DNA from: Bacillus sp. FJAT-18017
Lineage (GTDB): Bacteria; Bacillota; Bacilli; Bacillales; Cytobacillaceae
Assembly: GCF_001278805.1 (NCBI RefSeq)
Contig: NZ_CP012602.1
Location: forward strand, 2,882,001 to 2,946,000
Length of the DNA: 64,000 nucleotides
Direction: 5' to 3'
Shown here piece by piece: positions 1 to 8,891 of this stretch. Below the pieces are notes generated by a model that did no database searches, was not told the DNA's origin, and was given only the letters and a program-made list of their open reading frames with translations. Numbering within the stretch: the first letter of the stretch is position 1; each line of letters starts with the position of its first letter. The translations under genes were made by a program, and so were the position numbers.

Positions 1-24
1 GCTAGACGTACCATTTTATTCTTT

Positions 25-609
25 CTAAATTAACCTTTTCTCGTAACAAAAACATTCGTGTGTTCGTTTGTACTTCTTCTTAATCTCATCTCCATCCTCA
101 CCAACATAATGTGCAAAGGTAAGAACAGGATACAATTTAGGAATATTACTTTTAATAACTCCCTTTAATTCCGCGCCATCTATAAATACTTGAAGATATG
201 ACTCCTGCTTGTCAAAGTCATTAGTGTCATACCACCTGTTTACCCATTCATCATCTCTTGTCCAGGCCTCAAGATAATTTAACCCAGCTTCCTTAGATAT
301 TTCTTCCGCTCTAAAGAGAAGTTTTTTACCGATTCCCCTCCTGCGAAAGTCAGGATGGACGGCAATATGCCAAATCATACCGCCAACTCCCTTTCCTCTC
401 GTACAAACTTTCCCCTCTTGAATCTCGTATTCTATATCCAGCAAACCGACAATGTTATTTTCAATGACTGCCACAAGCTCAATGGCTGGGTTTTCATATT
501 TCTCTTTTTCCTTTAAAACATTATCGTAATAAGCTGTATCTAAAAAAGAAAGTGTTCTGCAGCGAACCCATCCTACTTCATCTTCTTGCCTATATTTTCT
601 TATCTCCAA
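25..609 (-). CDS. GNAT family N-acetyltransferase
   Basis: This is a 194-residue acetyltransferase that would transfer an acetyl group from acetyl-CoA to an amine; the substrate is unknown. The GNAT core is visible at about residues 75-120, where a hydrophobic beta strand (IWHIAVHPDF) is followed by the acetyl-CoA pyrophosphate loop RRRGIGKKLL. The start is TTG at 609, about ten bases after an AAAGGAG ribosome-binding site. It stands alone at the edge of the window, downstream of the anti-sigma gene on the same strand with about 70 bases between them. The family call is firm, the specific function open. Confidence 0.85.
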   Translation of the reverse strand: MEIRKYRQEDEVGWVRCRTLSFLDTAYYDNVLKEKEKYENPAIELVAVIENNIVGLLDIEYEIQEGKVCTRGKGVGGMIWHIAVHPDFRRRGIGKKLLFRAEEISKEAGLNYLEAWTRDDEWVNRWYDTNDFDKQESYLQVFIDGAELKGVIKSNIPKLYPVLTFAHYVGEDGDEIKKKYKRTHECFCYEKRLI

Positions 610-679
610 TATTTTATAATCTCCTTTATGTTTTTGTGTATAAGCGTTAAGGGATACAGTAGCTTTTCATTTTCATGAT

Positions 680-2164
680 TTACGGCCGTTTCCAGGGCTC
701 CTCTGTTGTTTGCATCCAAACACACCATGCACTAAAGCTCCCGTCAAATTGGAGATATACTTGCTTTACTTCGGGAAACTTTACAAATATAGCCTGATTA
801 AGTGCATTTGAAATTTCCTGTGCCTGGTAGCTAGAAGGGCTACCGGAGAAAAACTCCTTAAAATCCAGGATTACGGTTCCTTCATTATCAATGGCTGCTC
901 CATTAACACTAGTTTCATCCCCATATTGTGAAAAAATTTTCCCGTCCGCAAATAACTTTTTGATTTCTGCCTCAAGTTCCGGGAAGGGCTTTCCAAATGT
1001 TTTATAATCAAAGCCTACTTCTGCTTTGGCGACTTGTTCTTGTAAATAACTTTCATAGCTTTTTCCAAGTGTTAATTCATAGATCGCTATATGCTCCTTC
1101 TCAGGTGACAGTAAATACAGCTTATTTTTATCGGCTTTGATGTAAGATTCTATCGTTTGAGGTATCTCAATGAAATTTTCAGTTGGTATTCGAATTCCCC
1201 CTATGGTTTCCCCTTGTTTATCTAATGAATAGACATGTGTTTCTGTAATAGGAGAGAATACCCGAGGTACCTCTGTTTTAGTAAATACGATTTGCTCATC
1301 CCTAACCGATTCTATAGAACTTGGACCCTTTCCTTCATCATAGTGAATATCTAATTTTGTAGGAATTTCGCCATCATTTATTGTTAAAACGGCCTGCTTT
1401 TGGTGAGTGGTTGCAAATTGATACGGAAGAGCGTTTTCTTCCAACATCTCGCCTGTTTTTAAACTTAATACTTGTTCCTGATTTTGGCTTACCACAACAC
1501 CTATATTTTCGAAAAAGCCTAGTTCATTTGGAAAAAACAACTGATGTTTACTCAAGTCAAAGGTTTCGACTAAATTGCCTTCTTCCGTATATTGATAGAC
1601 AACAACGGGGCTAGCTGTATTTAAAATATAAATCTGATTATCTGGTGTTACAAGGATATCTGTGAGGGTTCCAGTTGTATTGCTTTCGCCTTTAAGCGGG
1701 AATGACTTTTTGCTTCCGTTGTTACCCACAACCAGCACCTGCCTCCTCGCTTCATCCAGAAGATAAAAGGTGCCGTCTTCAATATCAAAACTTGTTACAG
1801 TGACCGGCAGCGTTTCATCTGTTCCCATAAAATATAAACCTGCCTGCCCCTGCTCACTTCCATACTCAAGTGTTTGCACTTGCTTAAGGCTGGATACCGA
1901 TTCAATAAGAAATGGCTTTTCTGGTACTGCTGCTAAATCCAGATCAGACTTATTACTATAAGACAACAGGACAACAATAAGCAGTAAAGTAGTTAGACAA
2001 AAAGCAGCAATTGGTTTAACATGCAGTCTTTTTTTCCTTTTCGTATTAAGCAGCTTATAATGCAATTCATTTACAAAAGCTTTCCGAGGTTCAAGCGAAG
2101 GCCGGTATGTAATTGGTTTGAGCAATTGTTTAGCTTCGAGAGTCAGCTCTTCGTTCTTGTCCAT
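680..2164 (-). CDS. Membrane anti-sigma factor with extracytoplasmic propeller-like domain
   Basis: A 494-residue single-pass membrane protein. Residues 1-46 are hydrophilic and charged, residues about 47-68 form one transmembrane helix (KPIAAFCLTTLLLIVVLLSY), and the remaining 420 residues would lie outside the cell. The outer part carries repeated strand-turn units such as DGTFYLLDEARRQVLVV and NQIYILNTASPVVVYQ, which look like NHL or six-bladed propeller repeats. The gene overlaps the 3' end of the ECF sigma gene by 35 bases, the classic arrangement for translational coupling of a sigma factor and its anti-sigma. I infer that the short cytoplasmic segment binds the sigma factor. No zinc-binding HxxxCxxC motif is present, so it is not a ZAS-type anti-sigma. 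Confidence 0.75.
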   Translation of the reverse strand: MDKNEELTLEAKQLLKPITYRPSLEPRKAFVNELHYKLLNTKRKKRLHVKPIAAFCLTTLLLIVVLLSYSNKSDLDLAAVPEKPFLIESVSSLKQVQTLEYGSEQGQAGLYFMGTDETLPVTVTSFDIEDGTFYLLDEARRQVLVVGNNGSKKSFPLKGESNTTGTLTDILVTPDNQIYILNTASPVVVYQYTEEGNLVETFDLSKHQLFFPNELGFFENIGVVVSQNQEQVLSLKTGEMLEENALPYQFATTHQKQAVLTINDGEIPTKLDIHYDEGKGPSSIESVRDEQIVFTKTEVPRVFSPITETHVYSLDKQGETIGGIRIPTENFIEIPQTIESYIKADKNKLYLLSPEKEHIAIYELTLGKSYESYLQEQVAKAEVGFDYKTFGKPFPELEAEIKKLFADGKIFSQYGDETSVNGAAIDNEGTVILDFKEFFSGSPSSYQAQEISNALNQAIFVKFPEVKQVYLQFDGSFSAWCVWMQTTEEPWKRP

Positions 2165-2687
2165 TTGCTAGCACCATCCTTTCTGTAACTCCCATGTGTT
2201 TCTTTAATTCCTTGACTGCCCTATGAAAATCGACACGCACCTTTAATTCCGTTTGCTGCAGTACTTCTGAGGTTTCTTTTATTGTAAGCTCCTGCAATCC
2301 TCGTAAAATAAGAACCGTCCGATAGTCTGGTTTTATCTTTAAAAGGGCTTGTTGGACTTCTTCCCATTTCTCCATCTTTAGGACATGTTCATCTAACGAG
2401 TTTTCCATCGAAGAAGACATTTTCAGGCGTTCAATTAATTCTGGTAAAAGGCTTTTTAATTTTCTTTTCCGAATATGGTCAATGGCACTATGCCTTGCGA
2501 TTGCTAACAGCCAGTATTTAGCTCGATCATGGTTCTTCAGAGTTTTTAAATTCTTCATAGCCTTCATAAAAGTGTCCTGAGTTAAATCCTCCGCATCCTG
2601 AACGGAATTGGTAAAGTATAAGCAAAATTGATAGACGTCTTTATGGTAGTACTCATATAGATCCTCAATATCCAGCTGCCCCCCCAC
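2130..2687 (-). CDS. ECF-type RNA polymerase sigma factor
   Basis: A sigma-70 family ECF factor of about 185 residues. Region 2 is clear (DAEDLTQDTFMKAMKNL then AKYWLLAIARHSAIDHIRKR), and region 4 follows with the helix-turn-helix LTIKETSEVLQQTELKVRVD. GTG at 2687 is preferred because it lies six bases after AAGGAGGG; an ATG at 2693 abuts that site too closely. It is co-transcribed with the anti-sigma gene. A plausible ECF promoter (TTGAAAC, 16 bases, CGAC) lies 22-50 bases upstream, so the pair probably activates its own transcription. The signal sensed is unknown. Confidence 0.9.
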   Translation of the reverse strand: MGGQLDIEDLYEYYHKDVYQFCLYFTNSVQDAEDLTQDTFMKAMKNLKTLKNHDRAKYWLLAIARHSAIDHIRKRKLKSLLPELIERLKMSSSMENSLDEHVLKMEKWEEVQQALLKIKPDYRTVLILRGLQELTIKETSEVLQQTELKVRVDFHRAVKELKKHMGVTERMVLANGQERRADSRS

Positions 2688-2708
2688 TCTCATCCCTCCT
2701 TTATATAC

Positions 2709-2737
2709 AAGTCGATTGCCTTATCGATTTGTTTCAA
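2709..2737 (-). promoter_or_regulatory. Putative autoregulated ECF promoter
   Basis: On the minus strand, TTGAAAC (2731-2737) is separated by 16 bases from CGACTT (2709-2714). GAAAC followed by CGAC/CGTC at 16-17 bases is the known signature of Bacillus ECF promoters (SigX/SigW type). It lies directly upstream of the ECF sigma gene. Confidence 0.6.
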
Positions 2738-3061
2738 TTTATCTAATAAATTTTTTAACTTTCTTTTTTTATTATAGAAGGTATATATATTGCTGCGTCT
2801 ATAATTTATTAAGGTTCACCGAGAATTAATAACAAGCGAACAACCACAAAAGAATCTAAATAAAACGGTAAACCCTGGCTGCAATAATTCCTACGAGAAA
2901 AAATTGCAGCAAACCACATTTAGTAGATTAATCTTCTTTCACAAGATCGAGATTTTTACACTAAGCACTATTTGCTGGAATAATCTCCACCTTTCACACT
3001 GAGATTAATCCACGAAACTCTATTTGCTAGGTTCCACTTCGTATTTTCTAAGCAATAATAA
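2738..3061. other. Intergenic region with weak imperfect duplication
   Basis: No gene was found here. Two imperfect copies of a roughly 50-base stretch, each beginning TAATCT and ending CTATTTGCT, lie at about 2929-2979 and 2980-3033. Confidence 0.4.
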
Positions 3062-3094
3062 AAAACAGTCCAATTTTTAGCGAATTGGACTGTT
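3062..3094 (-). terminator. Intrinsic terminator after the amine oxidase gene
   Basis: The inverted repeat AACAGTCCAATT / AATTGGACTGTT with a 7-base loop is followed on the minus strand by a run of T. It ends the Rieske-permease-oxidase transcription unit. Confidence 0.85.
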
Positions 3095-3121
3095 GCTTCA
3101 AGATATAATTGTCAAAATGTA

Positions 3122-4465
3122 TTATTTCACTGTTTGAACCTGAAGCTTCTGCACAGATGCCCGGCTATCACTTAGATACTGATGAACTTTTCTTCCGGTT
3201 GTGATTCCGGATTCGATTGCTCCATCAATAAAGCCTGCCCAGCCATTGGCGTAGGTTGTGCCTGCAAGAAAGACTGCTTGTTCAGGTGTATTCCATTGTT
3301 GATGATAGGTTGTTAATTGATTTGGTTTTAACATTGGCCATGTTTCTTTTGAAAACCCGTCATTTACCCAGTCATGACCTGTGCTTTCAATAACCTCAAT
3401 GTCCGGAAGCCAATGCCGCAGTGCTTTTTCCACAGCAGCCCTGTCGTTAGGATTTAAGATCGATGCATCAGGTCCGAATCCGACGACAATGCTGTCGCCA
3501 TCAACGTACCGATCCAAATGGACGGAATTTAATGGATACCATCCTGGAGCGAGTGCATCAAAAGCTTCCAGCTCGCCCTTAATCCGTGCCCAAACCTTCA
3601 CACCTTTTGAGGTTTGGCCTTCTCTTGAAGAGGCCTGCTTTTCTACAGAAAGACTCGGATTAAATTCAATGTCCTGCAATGTCGTCAATGGAACAGTTAC
3701 AATAGCGGTATTGGCAGTAAAGCTAAGACAGTCATCTGTATATACTGTCACACGTCCTTCATCCTGTTCAATTTTTACAACCCTGGCAGACAGCTGGATA
3801 TCAGCCTCTGCATCCCTCGCGATTGCTTCAATAAGCTCTTTTGTCCCTTTTTTCAAACGGTAGCTGGAAACCATTGCGCTATGGGTGTCCCAGTTGCCTT
3901 GCGAGAAAGCCCACCATCGGAAAATTTGCGTGGCAGCCCCTTCTTCGGGAGCACCGCAGAAATCGGATGCAATCCATCCGTGCAAAATCTCATATTCTTC
4001 TTGTGTAAGGCTGGAATTTTTCATAAACTGTTCAGCCGTCATTCCATCCATCTCTCGGAAGCTGTCTGAAGCCAATGGGTTGAATGGAAGAGGCATGCAT
4101 TTGTTGCTTTCTCGCATCAGTCTTTCAACAGTATTTCTAAGTTTGCTTTTAAATTCGGCATGTGGGACGACATGAGTTTTTCCATCTATTATATAGTGCA
4201 TTTTTTCCGGCTTCGGCCCTGTTGCCAGTTCCAGACCATAGCGAAGGATTTCAGTCCATACGAACGGCTGATGCCAATGGACATATGTTCCGCCCATTTC
4301 AAGCTCCGTTCCGAGGCGGTTGTCCAGCCACGTCCTGCCTCCCAGGCGATCCCGGCCTTCAAGTATTAGCACCTTATATCCTAATGACTTTAGTTCCCTT
4401 GCAGCAGTAACTCCGGAAAACCCTCCCCCGACAACAATGACATCATAGGTATTGATATCGTTCAT
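3122..4465 (-). CDS. Flavin monoamine oxidase family protein
   Basis: A 447-residue FAD-dependent amine oxidase, predicted to oxidise an amine to an imine/aldehyde with hydrogen peroxide release. The N-terminal dinucleotide fold is textbook: DVIVVGGGFSGVTAARELKS at residues 8-27, then LILEGRDRLGGRTW, where the Glu binds ribose and GGRT is the MAO signature. The C-terminal FAD motif is GTTYANGWAGFIDGAIESG near residues 400-420. Length fits the MAO/polyamine oxidase family. It is the last gene of a three-gene unit after a Rieske oxygenase and an APC permease, 16 bases from the permease. I infer that it handles the same imported amine or the product of the oxygenase. The exact substrate cannot be read from sequence. 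Confidence 0.88.
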   Translation of the reverse strand: MNDINTYDVIVVGGGFSGVTAARELKSLGYKVLILEGRDRLGGRTWLDNRLGTELEMGGTYVHWHQPFVWTEILRYGLELATGPKPEKMHYIIDGKTHVVPHAEFKSKLRNTVERLMRESNKCMPLPFNPLASDSFREMDGMTAEQFMKNSSLTQEEYEILHGWIASDFCGAPEEGAATQIFRWWAFSQGNWDTHSAMVSSYRLKKGTKELIEAIARDAEADIQLSARVVKIEQDEGRVTVYTDDCLSFTANTAIVTVPLTTLQDIEFNPSLSVEKQASSREGQTSKGVKVWARIKGELEAFDALAPGWYPLNSVHLDRYVDGDSIVVGFGPDASILNPNDRAAVEKALRHWLPDIEVIESTGHDWVNDGFSKETWPMLKPNQLTTYHQQWNTPEQAVFLAGTTYANGWAGFIDGAIESGITTGRKVHQYLSDSRASVQKLQVQTVK

Positions 4466-4481
4466 GTATTACCTCCAAGAA

Positions 4482-5903
4482 TTAAATTTTTTCAGTTTCA
4501 ACCCTGGCAGTTTCTATAGGCAGCCCTACATTTTTTCGTTTAAACATGAAGTAGTAATATAGATAAACAGCAGCTATGAATCCGAAGCCCCAATAGAGTG
4601 AGGTTCTCTGTGTTGCGTCAAATGCCATAAAGCCAAATATGAACAGGCACATGACTATGCAAAGAATTGGAACAAATGGATATAAAGGCACCTTGAATTT
4701 CAGGTCTTCCACTTTACCGCCATTTTTTATAAATTGCTTGCGGAATCCCATCTGCGCAACGGCAATTACCAACCAAGTCAGTGTCCCGCCTATGCCGCTC
4801 ACTGCTAATAGAACTACAAACAGCGTATCCGCCGCTACTACGCTTGTGAGCAGGGAAAGCAAAGCGAAACCAAGTGTCACCACTAAGGAATAGATAGGAA
4901 CGCCGCGTTTGTTTAATTTCCCAAACATTTTTGGCGCCATGCCTGTATCAGCTAGTGAATACAAAATCCTCGTACAGGCGAATAACCCAGTGTTACCGAC
5001 TGAAAGAATTGCTGTTAAAATAACAAAATTCATTATGTCTGCGGCATATGGTATGCCTACCATATCAAATACAGTTACAAACGGGCTTTCCAGGACGCCA
5101 GCTTCCTTAAATGGAACAAGAGCTGACAAGACAAAAATCGCCAGAATGTAGAATAAAAGAATCCTGATAACAATGGTCCGAATGGCTCTTGGAATATTCT
5201 TTTCGGGCTCCTCGGTTTCGCCTGCAGCAACTCCCATGATTTCGGCACCTTGAAAGGCGTAAATGACCGACATCATAGAGATAAATACACCAACCATGCC
5301 AGCCGGGAATAATCCGTCACCGATAAAGTTGCTTAAATATGGTGTTGGTTCACTTTCAAGGCTAATGAGTCCGAATACTGCTGAAAGACCAATAATGATA
5401 AATAAAATGACTGCTAATACTTTAATGCCGGCAAACCAGTATTCAGTTTCCGCAAAGGCCTTTGTTGTCAATGCATTAATACCGAACAGCAAGATGACGA
5501 AAATCGCACTCCAAATCCAGGTAGGAACATCCGGAAACCATCTCTGCATCAAAACCGCCGCGGCAACAAACTCAAGACCGACATACATGGCCCAGCTCAG
5601 CCAATAAACCCAGCCGATAACAAAGCCTGTTGCTGGCCCAATAAATTTCGTTGCATGAGCCTGGAATGATCCTGACACCGGCATTAATACTGATAATTCT
5701 CCGAGGCAGACCATCGCCAAATACATTAAAAGGCCGCCGACCAAATACGCAAGAATGGCCCCTAAAGGCCCCGCTTCCCCAATCGCGTAACCGGAACCTA
5801 AAAACAGACCCGTTCCGATAATTCCTCCCAAAGACATCATAAATAGATGCCGGCTTTTCATTGCCCGTTTTAATTCGGGCTGGTTTCCCTGACTATTTGC
5901 CAT
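4482..5903 (-). CDS. APC family amino acid/amine permease
   Basis: A 473-residue polytopic membrane transporter of the amino acid-polyamine-organocation superfamily, close to the GABA/aromatic amino acid permease group. The signature GGIIGTGLFLGSGYAIGEAGP at residues 27-47 starts helix 1, and about 12 hydrophobic segments follow. It would import an amino acid or amine with protons. It sits between the Rieske oxygenase (79 bases upstream) and the monoamine oxidase (16 bases downstream). A perfect cre site lies 36-51 bases upstream of its start, suggesting CcpA repression when preferred sugars are present. Confidence 0.88.
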   Translation of the reverse strand: MANSQGNQPELKRAMKSRHLFMMSLGGIIGTGLFLGSGYAIGEAGPLGAILAYLVGGLLMYLAMVCLGELSVLMPVSGSFQAHATKFIGPATGFVIGWVYWLSWAMYVGLEFVAAAVLMQRWFPDVPTWIWSAIFVILLFGINALTTKAFAETEYWFAGIKVLAVILFIIIGLSAVFGLISLESEPTPYLSNFIGDGLFPAGMVGVFISMMSVIYAFQGAEIMGVAAGETEEPEKNIPRAIRTIVIRILLFYILAIFVLSALVPFKEAGVLESPFVTVFDMVGIPYAADIMNFVILTAILSVGNTGLFACTRILYSLADTGMAPKMFGKLNKRGVPIYSLVVTLGFALLSLLTSVVAADTLFVVLLAVSGIGGTLTWLVIAVAQMGFRKQFIKNGGKVEDLKFKVPLYPFVPILCIVMCLFIFGFMAFDATQRTSLYWGFGFIAAVYLYYYFMFKRKNVGLPIETARVETEKI

Positions 5904-5938
5904 CTTTTCACCAATCCTTTCAAATTGAATCAGTTCTG

Positions 5939-5954
5939 TTGGAAACGCTTACAA
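5939..5954. promoter_or_regulatory. Perfect cre (CcpA) site
   Basis: TTGGAAACGCTTACAA matches the WTGNAANCGNWNNCAW catabolite-response consensus at every position. It lies between the Rieske gene and the permease gene, just upstream of the permease start, so it may repress or act as a roadblock for the permease-oxidase part of the unit. Confidence 0.75.
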
Positions 5955-5982
5955 ATTATGTTGAAAAGAATGCTTCAGCCGC

Positions 5983-7080
5983 TTAATATGCTGCTGATGC
6001 ATTTTTAGCCGGCAGTGGGAGAAGGTTTTCCAAATCCTTTTGTAAAATTAAATGGAAATGGTGTACGAGATTCTCAGTTAATGAGAACCGTCCTTGTGAA
6101 TATGCACCTGTTTCCAGGCCCTTTTGGACAATCTCGCAAATATCCAAATCTTCTTTCCTAACAAGGTCATCCATCTTTATTAATTCTTCCTCTTCCGCTG
6201 TCATTTCGTCATTCATAAAGAAAGTCGTGTACACATACCTGGTTGTTTTATGATCAACAGGAATAGATTGATGGATTGATAAGTTTGCAGGGCCTGGATC
6301 AAATGAGAACCATGTATTAGGGTAGAGCCAATAATATCTGCCGCCCTCCCCCATTCCAAAGTCCATCGTTTTTCCTTTAAGCGGTGTGGTTTGGTAGGAA
6401 TAGAGATCATGCATTTCCATTTCGTACTGTTTCATGTCCAGTTTAGAAACAAGTGTTTTATGGACGAGCGAACAATGATCACATTCTAGGTAGTTATCGA
6501 TTCCTACCTTCCAATTCGAACGGCAAATCGTTTCCTTTACCCGGGTGCGCTTTAACTTGCCAAGATCGAATTGGGACAGGTGATTGAATAAATCCGGATA
6601 TTGGCTTGCCATTGAAGGAGCATCCGGGTCCAGGTTAACAAAAACAAAGAAATGGATGACTTCAGTTTTGATTGTTTTCAAGTTCATATCATCATGATGA
6701 AAATGATCACAGCCTGCCATATTAGGCGCTCTAAGAAGAGACCCGTCGTTTCGATATGTCCACGCATGATAAGGACAGGTGAAAACCGATTTATTCCCTT
6801 CCCCTTCTACTAGTTTTGCTGCCCGGTGGGAACAAACATTATAAAAGGCGCGCAACTCGCCATCAGATCCCCGGTTCACGATAATCGGCCGGCCCGCAAT
6901 TTCCGTTGTGATAAAATCGCCCGGCTTTTGAAGCTGGCTGCTATGCGCAACATACTGCCACGTCTTGCTAAAAATAGCTTTTTTCTCGACTTCCAGAACC
7001 TCCGGGCTAGTATACAGCCATGAAGGAAGTGTGTGGGCTTCACTTAGTATTTCGCTTACCCTGACTTCAGGTTTATCCAT
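5983..7080 (-). CDS. Rieske [2Fe-2S] ring-hydroxylating-type oxygenase alpha subunit
   Basis: A 365-residue Rieske non-heme iron oxygenase. The Rieske cluster ligands are Cys83, His85, Cys102 and His105 (CSHRAA then CPYHAWTY). The mononuclear iron site is NYLECDHCSLVH, giving His202 and His207, with Asp311 in VRKEDLDICE as the likely third ligand. The residue that bridges the two metal centres is Glu199 rather than the usual Asp; this is known for the quaternary-amine demethylase group (GbcA, CntA, stachydrine demethylase). I therefore infer an N-methylated or quaternary amine substrate. The start is ATG at 7080 after AAAGGAGGG. No reductase subunit is in this window, so electrons must come from a partner encoded elsewhere. 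It is divergent from a CdaR-type regulator. Confidence 0.88.
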   Translation of the reverse strand: MDKPEVRVSEILSEAHTLPSWLYTSPEVLEVEKKAIFSKTWQYVAHSSQLQKPGDFITTEIAGRPIIVNRGSDGELRAFYNVCSHRAAKLVEGEGNKSVFTCPYHAWTYRNDGSLLRAPNMAGCDHFHHDDMNLKTIKTEVIHFFVFVNLDPDAPSMASQYPDLFNHLSQFDLGKLKRTRVKETICRSNWKVGIDNYLECDHCSLVHKTLVSKLDMKQYEMEMHDLYSYQTTPLKGKTMDFGMGEGGRYYWLYPNTWFSFDPGPANLSIHQSIPVDHKTTRYVYTTFFMNDEMTAEEEELIKMDDLVRKEDLDICEIVQKGLETGAYSQGRFSLTENLVHHFHLILQKDLENLLPLPAKNASAAY

Positions 7081-7138
7081 TCTAGTCCCTCCTTTATTAT
7101 CAGCTTGTTTATAATGAATCAATTATATGGTATAAATA

Positions 7139-7290
7139 TTCTGAATAGTATGTATAATCCAACCAAAAAATAAAAACGGCAGCACCCCGTTTTTGTTTCT
7201 TTTCACCAAAAGGAACTTTCCCTTTGGAGTAGGCTCCATTCTATTTCTCTATAACTCTGTTAGAATCCTTTTATTTTCTGAATAGTATTA
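7139..7290. promoter_or_regulatory. Divergent control region with paired TTCTGAATAGTAT boxes
   Basis: The 13-base word TTCTGAATAGTAT occurs at 7139-7151 and again at 7276-7288, one near each divergent gene. Between them lies AAAAACGG-CCGTTTTT (about 7172-7197), a hairpin that could act as a terminator or operator. I infer that the direct repeats are operator half-sites for the adjacent CdaR-type regulator. Confidence 0.45.
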
Positions 7291-7351
7291 CAACTTATCT
7301 ATATATAGTTTAAAATAACTTTAAGAGTTTTTTTGAAGAGGGGGATATGAT

Positions 7352-8596
7352 GTGAAAATATTGGAGCATATTGCTCAGGATATTGTTGAGAAAACGAGTG
7401 CGATTTTGGAATTCCCAATCAGTATTACCGATAATCACGGCATTATCATTGGTTCTACCGATAAGAGCCGAATCGGTATTTTCCATCAGCCATCACTTGA
7501 AGTAATCAAAAGGAATGAACTGATTGAATGTAAAAATGAAATAGAAAAACAAATCCTTCCCGGAGTTTCAGCTCCGTTAAAATTTAATCATAAGATTATC
7601 GGTGTACTAGGCATTGTCGGTGAACCACGGGAAGTCGAAAAATATGTCCAGCTTGTAAAGAACCAGGTTGAAATGATGTGCCAGGAAGCGTTTCGGAATG
7701 AGATGATTGAGCTTAAAGGGAAAATGGTTGAGATGTTTGTCCATCAGCTCATCCATTTTAGGGAGGCAAGAGGTGAAGTAACCGAGCAGCTTGTCCAATC
7801 CGCCAAATTACTCGAGTTCAACATGGAATTAAATAGGGTTTGCCTGCTAATTGATATAAGGAACCTGTCCGAAGAAATGACGTTCAGAAAAAAATCCGAT
7901 GATTATTATGCCAGCTTCCCGCTTCAATTTTTCCAACAGGAAGTATTAAACTTCCTTCAGATTATATTTCACGAACAAAAAGATGATATTATTTCTTTTT
8001 TGAGTCTCGAAAGGTTTATTATCATTAAATCACTTCCCTTCCCTGGTTCGTATCCGGCTCTGTTGGAGGGCCTTGAAGAAAAACTGGTGAAAATCAATAG
8101 GTTTCTTGAAACGAAATACCAGGCTACGGCCTGCATTTCTGCCGGAGATGTTCATACGGGGTTAGGCGGAATTGCCCAGTCCTACCAGAATGCGATTCAT
8201 GCTATGACTATTGGGACTCAGTTCAATCATGATTCGGCTGTCCATTTATTTAATGAGCGGGAAACACTGATCAGGATGCTTCCTAAGGAATTAAACGATG
8301 ACTACAGAAATAAACTGCTTGGTTTTCTGAAGCCATTAACTACTCAGGATAATTATGATATATTAGCCTCCACCTTCCTGGGCTTTTGTAAATACAATAT
8401 GAATCTTAGCGAGGCCTCAAGGAATTTGTATATCCACCGAAATACAATTATCTACAGGTTGGAAAAAATATGCGAAATAACCGGCTTGCAAACAAACAAT
8501 TTTGAACACTGCATGCTGCTCTATACGGCGATTCAATGCTATGAGGAACAAAGAAGCAAACCCGCCACACCCGTTGCCAAACGAAGCCTATTATAA
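7352..8596 (+). CDS. CdaR/PucR family transcriptional regulator (diacid-recognition type)
   Basis: A 414-residue regulator. Residues 1-130 fit the putative sugar-diacid recognition domain (HIAQDIVEKTSAILEFPISI, then SAPLKFNHKIIGVLGIVGEP). The middle resembles the GGDEF-like region of this family. The C-terminus has the HTH_30 helix-turn-helix, NLSEASRNLYIHRNTIIYRL, at about residues 351-371. The start is GTG at 7352, with GAAGAGGGGG upstream. It is transcribed away from the Rieske oxygenase, permease and amine oxidase genes, which are its likely targets. Regulators of this family are usually activators that respond to the pathway substrate. Confidence 0.85.
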   Translation: MKILEHIAQDIVEKTSAILEFPISITDNHGIIIGSTDKSRIGIFHQPSLEVIKRNELIECKNEIEKQILPGVSAPLKFNHKIIGVLGIVGEPREVEKYVQLVKNQVEMMCQEAFRNEMIELKGKMVEMFVHQLIHFREARGEVTEQLVQSAKLLEFNMELNRVCLLIDIRNLSEEMTFRKKSDDYYASFPLQFFQQEVLNFLQIIFHEQKDDIISFLSLERFIIIKSLPFPGSYPALLEGLEEKLVKINRFLETKYQATACISAGDVHTGLGGIAQSYQNAIHAMTIGTQFNHDSAVHLFNERETLIRMLPKELNDDYRNKLLGFLKPLTTQDNYDILASTFLGFCKYNMNLSEASRNLYIHRNTIIYRLEKICEITGLQTNNFEHCMLLYTAIQCYEEQRSKPATPVAKRSLL

Positions 8597-8645
8597 ATAG
8601 TTTAACTTGTTGGCTAGCTAGATAATTAAAAAGGGTACGATTAGT

Positions 8646-8681
8646 AGACCATCAAATTCTTATAGGTTGATGGTCTTCTTG
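8646..8681 (+). terminator. Intrinsic terminator after the CdaR-type gene
   Basis: GACCATCAA and TTGATGGTC form a 9-bp stem with an 11-base loop followed by TTCTT. The remaining bases to the next gene (8682-8891) hold nothing recognisable beyond AT-rich promoter-like sequence. Confidence 0.6.
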
Positions 8682-8891
8682 TGCGAGAAGCTATTTCGCT
8701 GCCTTTTTTTAAATTGATTTTTCGTTATCGGATTACTAGCTTCCATTATCATTAAAAATGTTTCAATCATGTTATAAATATTATAAAATAGCGCAAACTG
8801 TTTCTTTTTAGTAAGTTTATCTTTATAATGCGCACTAGATGATTTTTTTTAGAGGAAAATTATACTTCTAGCTTAGGAAGGAAATGGATAT

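Noticed and set aside
5263..5607. 114-codon frame opposite the amine permease
   Set aside because: It is a shadow of the permease gene, which has clear family motifs.
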